A stretch of DNA of 64,000 nt from Cynocephalus volans (lineage: Eukaryota; Chordata; Mammalia; Dermoptera; Cynocephalidae), in assembly GCF_027409185.1 (NCBI RefSeq), contig NC_084465.1:26019864-26083863 (forward strand). The letters run 5' to 3'. Below are positions 33,901-45,500 of this stretch, one piece after another. The notes under the pieces are model-generated. The model was given only the letters and a program-made list of their open reading frames with translations. It made no database searches and was not told the DNA's origin. Within the stretch, counting starts at the first letter, position 1, and each line of letters opens with the position of its first letter. The position numbers were made by a program, and so were the translations under genes.

Positions 33901-36509
33901 AATGAAGTTTATCAGATTGGCAGTTAAGCAGGGAGAGGGGCGAACCCCTGGTCCTCTCCAAATACTCTCTTCCCCCAATCCCACCCTCTTCAATGCTCTG
34001 AGGGTCTAAAAGAGCCCAGATCAAGAATTGCAAAAATCGAAGATGTCCCCAGGGCTAAGGGCAATGCATGGTGGTCTGGCTGGATTCCCAGGCTCCTCAG
34101 CTCCGTGCAGAGCTGCGCCTTTGCCTGGGAGAAGAGCACGTGCCAAACCTGCTCATATCCCCAGGCTCAACCCACAGGACTCTCTCTGGTTAGAAGTTCT
34201 CTCTCTTGCCCATTCTTCTTTGGCCCATTCAACCCATTTGAGAGATCCAACAGACCTTGTAGTGCTGTTTTTTTATCTGCTCGCCCCTTTTAGATTCTAA
34301 GCCCCTTGAAGGCAGGGTTCATGTTTTATTTATCTTTGGCATCAATAAACAGTGACAGACTATATTAATTCATTCTCTTATTCTTTCAGTACACATAATT
34401 GAATTAACAAATACATGAAAGAAAATGGATCCTTTATGACAGACCTTATGAAATAGAAAAAGTGATGATGACAATAGTTGAGTGGACAATATCAATAATG
34501 TCACGTCCTTTACATGCAAAATGAGGCCTGAGCCTTGATTTCTTTCTGGAGTGGGCATCCTTGTGCCCTTCTTGCATATTCTCCTTTCCAGACAAGTCAC
34601 AGTCAGTCACAACTGCCCTAGCCGGCAGCTCTGAGCTGCCCAAGCTATAATCATGAATTTTCTCCAAATGAAAGCAACTCTGTTTTGTTCTATGAACATG
34701 ACTGTCCAATGTGCCCATCATATCCCCTAGTACCCACAGCTGGGGCCACTGGATACCAGGACTTGTCATGGAGAGGTTGAGACCCCTGGATCCCTAACCA
34801 GGGGATTGGCTATGAAGGCAGCCTCTACCCTCTCTGTTCTGGCCCATAAAATGGGTCCCTGTTTTAGGGTTCTGCGTAGTAGACCCATGACTCTGCTCCA
34901 TGCCTGTCTAGAGCTGTACGGTCAAACTGCATCCTCTGTTTCTGAATCCTAGATTCTGGACCTCTTCAAAGCTGAGACCTTCACATAATGTCTGCTCTGC
35001 ACTCCCAAGTGTCAGTTCACAGTCTCCCATAGACCCCAGAGTCCTTCACTAGTCTCTGCCTGAGTCTGGAAACCCTAAGGGGCACAAAGGCACAAGAGAG
35101 CCCAGAGCTGCCCAGGCAGACCCACCTCCTCCAGGGTGTGGTAAGAGGAGAAACTGAAGCTACTGGTGCTGCGCTCCAGCCGGCGGGATTTCGCCATGGC
35201 TTCTCTCTCCTCATCCAGCAGCACCTAAGAGACAGGGGACACGTACTGGAAGGGAAGGGGAGGGCCGGGCTGCCCAAGCCTCTTCTGAGCCCCTCCTCAG
35301 CTGGCTGTGTGTAAAGATAGCACCGACACAGGAGAATGAGCCACCATGAGTGTGAGCTGCACAGCAGAGGGAGATGCCAGGTTGCTGGGCTAGTGTCCCA
35401 GTTGGCAAGCTGGCATTCTTGCTGCATTTCCCAAATGGGCACAGGGCAAGGCATCCAGAGACCTGAGCTCTAATTCTGCCTCTGCCACGAACTTGCCATG
35501 GAACTTGCTTTGGGCTTAGTTTCCTCAGCTTGAAAACTGGCACAGCAAGATTTGCTTTGCCACCTCATAGGAAAAACTGTAATAACAGACATGAAGACGG
35601 TTGGAAAAGGAGCTCGTGGTCTAAAGCCAACATTGATTTTGCCCTGTACACACACTCTGTTGAGTCAGGACCCACACTGAACCACGTGCACTGACCCCCT
35701 GGGGAGAACAGAGGGCTCCTCTGATCCCCAACATTGACTCTACCCCCAGGAAGTAGCCTGGACTAGTGGCACGCAAGCCATTCGGAAAGCCAGGCCCAGA
35801 CACAGCCAACCCAAATCATTACTACCAATTTGCCAACAGTCTTCCACTTGCCAAGTTAATTACCTCCTAAACACAAGTACAGGTGAGCCAAAAGCAATGT
35901 CTTTGAGTGTCAATTTGGAGTTGACACTCAGTCCTCACAGAATAATTCCCACTGACCAGGCGGTGGAGGGCCTGAATTGGGCTCACTGCTGAGGCCACCC
36001 ACACCATCCTGGGACATTTTTCCCAGCTTGGGTCACAGTGAGATGGGCAGGTGCCCATCTTCACTCAAGCTCATACCCTTATATTGGCTTCAGGTGCTAA
36101 GGCACCCCAGGATTCAGCACTGACTGTCCAGTGTGACAAGTGTCTGGGCCCCTCTGTCACGGAGGACGCTGAGAATGCATCCTCATCAACCCAAAGTTGT
36201 ACCTTGTTTGCAGCTCTGGGTCACAAGTAAGACTTGACAATACCTTATTTGGGGTCAGAGCCTTTTAGTTTACCAAGCATCTTTATCCACATTATCTCAC
36301 TTGATCTGGTCAGATGACCAGATAACAGGGCAGGAATTAACTACTCGTGTTTTAGAGATAAAGAAGATTGGAGAGGCAAATGGACTTAATGGCAGAGCTA
36401 ACAAAAGTGGCAGAGGTAAGATAGAACCAGATATCCTAGTTGCTAGCCTTGGGTTCCTTAAGGCTAGCTGACAAAACTAAAGGCTGACAACAGTAACATA
36501 TATACATAG

Positions 36510-36574
<65 letters not shown>

Positions 36575-39500
36575 GAGAGAGCACACAAATGCACAAAATG
36601 TTAATGACACCTGAGAACTCCATTATACTTTCTTTCAATTAAAAAGTGTTTTAAAATAATGAAAAACCAAGTACCCCTGAGCATAGGAACACAAGACACT
36701 AAAACGCCAAAAATATATATCAAAATGCTAACAATTTCTGTTAGGATAGAAGAATTAGAATTTTTAACTATTTTTTTTCTTTTCTCTACTTTTACACTTT
36801 GGCAAAGTGCTTATACTACTTAAATAAGTAAGGACTTTGAAAAGAATAAATAACAGCAACACCAAAAGCCCTAATGGCTAATGTAGAGTAGCAGCCCGGG
36901 CTGGAGAGAGGTGCCCCCGCCCCACCTGCTGCGGGTGAGGCCACTGCCTGGTGACTCATCCCTGAGGACCCAGTCAGCTCACAACTCTCAGCTTCACAGA
37001 TTTCAAAATGGGACTGGAAATTGATGTTTGAGCCCATTTTATTTCTGAGCACCAACTACATGCTCAGCAATTATAATTGTCATGTTTTCTAGCTGAGCTG
37101 GCTGGGCTGGGCGCATTCCCACTTGGGCAGAGCTGGGATTGCTGGTTAAGTTAGAGATGGCTGGAGGAGCCTCAATCCTTGCTGGCCTCTCACAAGCACC
37201 AGACAAAAGGAGTTGGTCTTTTTGCCAGGAAGTTGACCCAAATCTCAGCCACCTACCATGACCACTGCCCACAGGCCACTATGGGCCAGGTGCTACCAGC
37301 CGTGGGCCAGGTGCTACCACCAGCTGTGAGGATGTCACAGGCTGGGCCAGGGCTCCAGGAGGCCGGGCAGGCCTGTCTCAGGCTCTGGCCTCAAGGAAGG
37401 AAGTTAAATGAAGTTAAAGGGTCCCTGAGGCTGATCTAGGGTCTGGTGGAGGGCCTGAAGTGTGGACAGAGGTGGAAGACAGGGAGGGGAAACTGGAAAT
37501 AAAGGACGAGAGGACCCATCTCTTCCCACACAGCCCGGGGACACCACAGGAAGACAGCTCCCAGGAGGCTGTTCTTTGTTCCACAAAACAGCTTGGAGGC
37601 AAATGGGAAGTTGGCACCAAACTGCAAATAACTTTCCAAACACCCTCACAGCCTCATGAGTGGATAGGACACCCCCTTACAAATCAGGAATGCTCGGCCC
37701 GCACAGCTGGGCCCAGCTCCGGGGACATTGATCTGCCCGGCCTGGGAAGTGCACAGATGCTCGCTCCCTTCACAGGGCTGAGGGGAGGGGTGGGGCGCTA
37801 AGCATGTGGTCCTGCCACAGCCTCCGGAATGCTTGGTGACAGCCCTCAGGCTTCTCAGGAAAAAACAAAACAACCAACAAACTCAGAGGTGAGCCATTTG
37901 CCTCCCTGGAAGCCATAACCTGACAGGGAAAGTCATACTGTGGTGTGAATTAATTTATGATAGGGGTAAGGAAGGATGGGAGCCTTAAGCAAACAACAGC
38001 ACCTCCAAAATGGGAGAGGAGAGGAGACCTAGGGCCCCAAAAGGTGACACTGGGGCCTGAAGGGAGCAGCATCTCTCAGCACTGAAATGGACGCAGCCCA
38101 TGGGAACAGAGTGTGTGGGGAGCTGTGTGATGACAGCTGTCACCTCTCCTCATGTGTCCCCGGCCTTGTCTTCCAGACTTGATGTTTGCAGCAGCAGCTA
38201 CTCAGCCAGTGGCAACTACAGTTGGAGGCACATCTGTGGGGGCGGCTACAGATGCTGTTAGGATAGACCCCTGCCCACAGGACAAAGCTAAAACACTACA
38301 CAAGCCACAATGACAACAGCTGGGGAGGCAGGTGGCACCAGTGCAGGTCTTGGAGCCAGACCAAGCCCGGATGCTGTCACCAACCTGGACAAATTTCTGA
38401 CTTCTCGTTGCCTCAGTTTCCCCTTCATAAAATGGGGGTCATGTTATCACATACTTTAGCACATACTTTAAAGTGTTCTCCTGAGGCTTAGAAGGGTCAC
38501 ACGTAAAATGCTTAGGATTGCCTGGCATGCTCTAAATGCTAGTAACTGTTAGCTGTGATGATGATGACAATAACCCTTGGGCTGACTCCAGGGCTCTGTG
38601 ACAGACACAAAGGCGTGACCAGGAAATCTGGATTCCTCCAGAGGGAATATGGCATCTGTAGCACTTGGAGGGCATCCATGGTCACCAGGGTGAGTCAGTC
38701 AGCACCTGTTGCCCAACAGAGGGGCCTGGGCCTGTCCCTGTCCCTTGATGCAGCCAGACTCTGCCTGTCCCTCAGGGCCTTGCCCATGATGGCTCCTTTC
38801 TTCCCCGCCTTCTCCTGCAATCCCCCCAGCCACCCTTCTCTCTCCTCTAGGCCACCACCCACCCCCACACCCGCCAACAGCATTTTCATGTTGAGAACAC
38901 TTCCGCTCAGCCAGCAAGTATTTGTTGAGCACACACTGTGTGCTGGGCACTAGAGACATGGAAGCCAACGCAGCAAAACTGTCTGCCCTCATGGGGCTTA
39001 CAGTCTAGCAGGAAAGGCAGACAATCAGCATGACAAAGAAGTACATTACATAGTAGGATGTGAGAAGGTGGTAAACGCCCAGGAGAAGAGGGAAGGAGGG
39101 GAGGGAGGGAGTTGGGGATGAAGGGTACGATTCAAAGTCAGGTGAAAAGGTGACACCTGAGCAAGGTTTTGAAAGCAGTGAGGGAATAGCCACGCGGACG
39201 TCTGCAGGAACAGCATTCCAGGCAGAGGGCCCAGCCGGCGCCAAGACCCTGAGATGTGAATCTCGTCGAGGGCCCTGTGGCAGGAATGGGTCAGGCAAGT
39301 TCGAGGACCATCAAGGAGGTTCAAGGCCGTGGTGCAGAGCGAGCTGGGGGAGAACAGTCATTGATGGGGGCAGGGAGTAGACCATGTCGAGCCATATGGC
39401 AATTTTAAGAACTTTGGCTTTTACTCTGAGTTAGGAAGTTCATTGGAGGGTTTTAAGCAGAGGAGTGACATGATCAGACTTGCATATTTTTTAAAGGGCC

Positions 39501-42500
39501 CCTCTGGCTGCTGCTTTGTAACTAGGCCATAAGGAGTCGAGGGGGAAATTGGGGAGAGCGGTTAGAAAGCGACTGGAATAACCCAGTGAAGGACGACGGT
39601 GCCTTGGCCGGGGCAGTAGCGTGAGATGCACTAAGATATATTTTGAAGGCAAAGCCCCTGGCATTTGCTGATAGAATGTACATGAGGGGTGAGAAAGGAG
39701 TCAAGAATGTCTCCAGTCTCAAGAAATAAGATGGGGGCAGCTGCAGAGGAGTGGTTGGGGTCCAGGGCCGGGGGGCTGGGGGAGCTCAGTGTGGTTCAGA
39801 AGAGAGGTGCTGTCTGGAGACACACACGGGAGCCATCAGGAGACAGGAGGTATTTAACACCATGATCCCGGATGAGGGTAGGGAGGAGAGCTGGAAACCA
39901 GAAAACTACAGGCAAAGGGTCAGCCAGTGACATCAGGCAGCCCGGGAGAGTGCAGTGTCCTGGAAGCCCAGGAAAGACATGAGTTCCAGGGAGGGGAGAG
40001 AGACCATTGTCCTGGGGAAAGGGGAACACTGAGAGTCGACCACCTAGCTGGACTTGCGTGTGACATTGTCGAGGGCAGCTTTGGTGAAGTGAGGGGCTGA
40101 CAGTCTGCTGGAAGGGCAGGATGCCGATGGCAAGTAGAGTCAGTATTTTCCAGACTTTTGCTTTTCAGAGAAGCAGAAAAATGGGGTGATGGCTGTGGGG
40201 GAAGGGAGCGAGGGAAGGGATCAAGAGAGGATTTTTTTAAGATGAGAGAAATAACCCTCTATTTGTATGCTGATGGAATGATCCACTGGAGAGGGGGAAA
40301 TTGGGGAAGCAATATTTACACTAAATGCTATTCCTCTCTGGATGGTCGGGGCATGGGTAATTTTTGTTTTCTTCTTGTGCTTTCCCCTATTTTCTAAATT
40401 ACCTAACATGAATATTTATTAATTTTGTAATCAGAAAAAACCCATTAAAATCCACAGAGCTGACTGCTCAAGTGAAGCTTTTCCATGGTGACTCATCCCA
40501 GGAAAAAAAAAAAAAAAAAACCAAAGGGCTGAAAAGAAGGAGGAGGTGAAGAAAAATTAAATCCAAATAGAGCTCACTCGGCATCAGATAATGTCTCCCT
40601 GGCCCGCTGCAATTTCCGCACCATCCCCCTGCCTGTCAGTCTCTCCCTGGCCCCGGCCCCAACTCAGCACTGTCACCCTCAGAGTGGCTTTTCTTGAATG
40701 CAAATCTGGGCGCGTCAAAGCCCCTCCGGTGGGATGGCTCCCCCGTGGTTTTAAGGACAAAATCCCAACCCTTCACAAGGCAGAAAACGCCCTTTGCCAC
40801 GGGGTCTGGCCTCACCGCCAGTGGAGGCGGGGCCCCCCTTTTCTTCCCCAGCCCCCCTCGCCGCTCGCACCGCAATTACTGCCTTCTCAGAACCGAGGTG
40901 CAGCGCGCTGGCTCCCATAGCAACCCGCGCCGCCTCCACCAGCGCGCTCATCCTCTCCATTGTCATCCCCTCCACTTACTCCCCTCCACTCCCCCCACCA
41001 CCACTCTCCAACGCCCCTGGATACAGAACTCGCATTTTTTTTTCATTGTATTTCCAGCACCTTGCCCCCTACTCAGCACCCAGTAGGGATCTCTGTATCT
41101 GCGGGTGGGGTGGAATGAAGGGACCCCCCTCCTCTTTCTCCAGCAGCCCTCTGATCACAAGAGGGGGGCAGCTCTTCCCTTCCTTGAAAATTCCCCAGGC
41201 CTCTGGCCCGTGTGAACACCAGCATCAAGGTTTTTCATGCTTCCTGCAGCCTGGTCCTGGCCACGGATCACACCCTCTCCTCATTCCTACCCTCTTCATG
41301 TCCATGAATTCAACTAATATTTATGAAGCCCTCACTAAGAGGCAGGCCCACAGCAGGTGCTGGGGTACAGAGATGGGTGGGGGGGCATGGAACTAAACCT
41401 TGAGGGGCCGAGGGGGGTGCTGGGGAGAAAAAGACAACATGTTAACAAGGTTTTTCTCTGGTCAGTAGAGTAAATTCATTCAGCAGACAACTGTTGAGGG
41501 CCCACCATACAGGGGACAGCAAACCAAGTTACTGGGGCTGAGAAGACACAGAGGACAGGGAGAAAATCAGGCCCATGTGTCAATATCTGAAACGTAAGAC
41601 TGGACGCCCATGACTTGAGCAGTGCCAAGTCCTTCCCGTCCTGTTAGCGTCTCTGAGCTCTCCTCTTCCTGGACCCCTTCCCCCATCATCACCACAAATC
41701 AACTCCAGCTCCCTCCAAGCCAAAATGTGATCTTAAGTGTGGCAATCAGAGCCTGACGCATTGCAGACAGAGAAGATGTTGGTGAAAATCCTGCCTGGCT
41801 GGGCTGGGTTAGGGCTGAGAGTTCGGCACGTTTTCCTGTGAGGGAGTGCAAAGCCCCAGGGGGATGCGGGGGCTGCAGACATCAGGAGAGGACAGGCGGA
41901 GGAGAAGGGACACAACACGGTATGGGAGGGGGCACGCAGAGGTGACCCCAGGCCTGTTCTTGATGTGCAGAAATCAACAGAAAGGTTTTAAAGACCTCTG
42001 CATATCTATTTGCCAAATGCTGCAGGGGGGCAGGCGGGTGGTAGTGGGGGTTCACAGGGCAGGGCAGAAGCAGGAAAATGCAGACTTCAAAATATGGGCA
42101 TGAGCTGAAAAACAAGAATCCAGTAATTCAGTTCTATTTCTTTTGATGTGGTGGTCTCTTTTGTCTGTGGGAGTTTCCCCATTTTTGTTTGTGGAGGATT
42201 TAATTAGAGAAATATCCCACCCCCACATGTCGAGTGCGAAGCAGATATGCCCAATGAGGGATAAAGGTCTTTGAATGGACCCGATGCCCCAGCCCTGCGC
42301 TCGCATGGGAAAGGAACGCTGCCTAATGCGTTTATCCTTGGCATGCGGTGTCAAGTGTGCGCTCGGGAGGCTCTGTGTTCCCACAGTCAGAGCTGTTAGG
42401 GGAGATTAGTGATGTACAACATTCTTGGCAATCAATCGATGCGGATACAATTCCACAGGTACACAGCCAGCAGCGGTATCAGCAGAAGGATGCAGCCAGC

Positions 42501-45500
42501 AACCAAGAGATTGTTAGGAAGGAGGCTGTGCCTTCAGGGGCTCTTTGGGATATTCTTGGAGACACAACAATTGAAACGGAATGTCATGGTGTTTAGAAAA
42601 GCTGCTGTAAGGTGAGGCGTCAGGTGGGGTCAAGGAGTTTGGGATGCCCAGGATGAAGGCTCTCTTTGCCCCCACCCAAGGGCTCCCTTCGTCCTCACCC
42701 AAAGCTGTTCCTCTGGGAGAAACCTGCTGGGAGAGATGCCCAGTACAGAGAACCCTGCGCTGCAGGTGTGGGAGCGAAACCATGCAAGGGCTCCCACTAC
42801 AGGGACAGGAGTCAGAAAAGCAAAGGAAGCCAACCAGAGCTGCCCCTCGCCCCCCACGTGCCCAGGAAGGACCTGCGCTCTTTCCTCCATCCCCATTCCC
42901 CCGGCATCCCCACCTCCTCCTTGCTACGAGCTGCGAATCCCTCCACAACACGGCTCATCCACAAGTGTCCCTTCCATTCCCACACCGGGAGTACTTTCCC
43001 CTCATGAACTCTGTCCTAGGTTTAAAATTCCTCTGGGAAGTGTGAGGTTTAAGTCCTTCCATGACATGTTCACAAACACGCAGATGGAGACCCAGAAACA
43101 AAATGTCCAATTTGAACCCTGAACATTTTTCCTCCACATTGGGCCCCCAGCAAAAAGGAATGTGGGGGGTGAGACCCCAGCCGCAGTGGCAGGGTGGGAC
43201 CTCACCTGGATGTCCTTTATCATGATGCTGTAAGCAAGGCCATGAGACTCCAGATAAGCTTTGACGTCTTTCAGTTCAGAGAAAGGAACTCTCATATCCA
43301 CGGGGAGGCTGGGTCTGGCTGGGACACGCCAGAAGTCCACCTTGTTCACAAAGGAAAGAAAAACAGATGTGTTCATTGCATGTCCTTACACACAATCCCA
43401 TGGGCACCCTAGAAAGCCAGATGATCTTCTCTTACACATTTAAAAGGGCCCCAGGCCTGGGGCAGGGAGTCGGGAATCAGACCCTCTGCCCACAACCAGG
43501 CACTCCACCAGCACCAAGGAGCATGCCAAAAACATCACCTCCCTGTGGGTGGCCCACCACAGCCACCTCAGTAACCACAGCTGCCGCAAAAGGGGCTAGA
43601 TGTCACAACCACCACACAGATGGTCCGCCAGCCACTGGAGTGCATTGACACAAGGAGAGTCACCAGCAGAGACAAAGAAAAGAAGAGGATGTCTCTCTCC
43701 ACAAAGCTCATTCCAGAGGGACAGAAGAAGCATCTGCTCTATGGTAATGTTGGGGGACCTGATCACACCTCTCAGCATTGGACAGATCATCTAGGCAACA
43801 AATCAGCAAGTAACCATGACTCTTTCAGAGGGAGAGAAGAAATCTAGGGCAATTAGAGGCGGAGGGAGAGTGGGACGGGAGAGATTGGACAACAGGCATA
43901 AAGAATAAGTACAATTTGTAACAATATACATGCTAGTAATATTGATTCGATCAACATATGTCAACATTGAATCTCAAAAATATGTAAAATCAATTACGAT
44001 TCAATAAAAAAAGAGGAAAAAAATAAAAAAGAAAGAAATAATAAATCCCCTTTAAAAAAGCGGGGGTGGCAGTTCCATCGTGAAAACCCTAAGGCCAAGC
44101 AGAAACACCAGGACAAATAAACAAAATCCCCAAGTCACTGAGTTTTTTTCCCTAATTTCGAGCACATTTGTCCTCCAGCCTCATTCACACATTACAACTT
44201 TGCCTGGATCCAAAGAGCCCTAAGGAGTTCCCAAAGGTGACTCACTCATCATCAGGGACATTCACATGGACAAGGACCCTGGTCAGAAGAGGGAAGCGTC
44301 CCTGATCCCGATCCCCAGAGAAGCAGGAGAGGCCTAATCTGGATGCCCATGTCATCCTCTCTCTCTATGTCTATTTTTCAGTCTGTAAAATGGAGGGAAT
44401 TATCACAAAGTGTTGAGTCCCCATTGACAGGGACACTTATACAAATAGCAGCAAGGGCTTTGGGCCACGTCCAGAAATATCTGGTTGTTTCAGCAAACCT
44501 CAAACAAAATCCTTCTATTATAATGATCGAAGAAATGTTTTCCATTGTGAAAACCTGCAGAGGACAAATGTTCTTGGAAACAAACGCTCAGGCTGACAGG
44601 GACGAACCCAAATAAAACACAGGTTTGCCAAGCTAAGCCATTTCCATGGGGAAGCAGATGTGTCCAGTCTCCGTGCTATGTGGCTTCCCACCCAGACACA
44701 TCTGTGCCTGCCATGTGGCTTTAGGAAATTCCAGCTGTTTTCAGAGCTGCTCGGCAGCCCTTCCATCCAGGACAGAGATGACACAGTCTAAAAAGACCAC
44801 CCAACCTTCTGGGCAATGTCTCAACCTTTCCTGACGAGAAGCCACGTTTGATTTTTTCACAGTTTTGTGATCTTTGGCAGAGACATCAGGAAGGCAGGTT
44901 TGGGATTGGGGGAGCAGGACAGGGAGCTGGAGGGGAGAAGTGTCTCCAAGCCCTGAGGATTCCTCACCTTCTGGGGCTGCAGGCCCTCCAGGTCCCTGAG
45001 AAGTGAAAGCTCCTTCTCATCTTTGGCCAGGATTCGAAGAACTTGGTCTCTGGAAAAACAAGGGAGGGGCAGAGGAAGCCATGGAAAAGAATTCCTAGAA
45101 GGCCATCTTGCTTGGAAGAGGCAGAGTGGAGAAGAGACGGGGCTGAGGGGACCTGGCAGGAAGCCTGGGACACCATGTGACCAGAGGCTGAGCGGGAAGG
45201 GCTCGGAGCTCTGGGAAGCACTCAGTCCCTCAGCCTCGAGCCAGCGGTCTCTCCAGCCCCAAGGACAGACCCCACAGTGGACTAAATAAATCCTGTCAAT
45301 GCTACGATGAACTTAGAGCCAAGACAGGGAAAGCAGGATGGGAAAGAAATACGGGCTGTGTGTGTATGAGTGTGTGCGTAGCAAAAGGAATGAAGTGGAG
45401 AAAGGAAGAGATACAGGGCCGGGGGAACCCATGGGAGCCCCACGTGCTCTTGATCCAGGAGCCCCAAGACCATGGTCTGTCCAAACCCCATGGACAGGGA

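Larger units (their letters stand above)
35225..43205 (-). other. CPA5 long intron (about 8 kb)
   Basis: Lies between the two exons that correspond to the single CPA1 exon 3. It carries MIR copies, a TG repeat, a long L2 copy, a CpG-rich segment and more L2 debris, all listed separately. No additional coding exon is supported. Stretches such as 37.0-38.3 kb and 41.6-43.2 kb look single-copy and non-coding. Confidence 0.8.
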
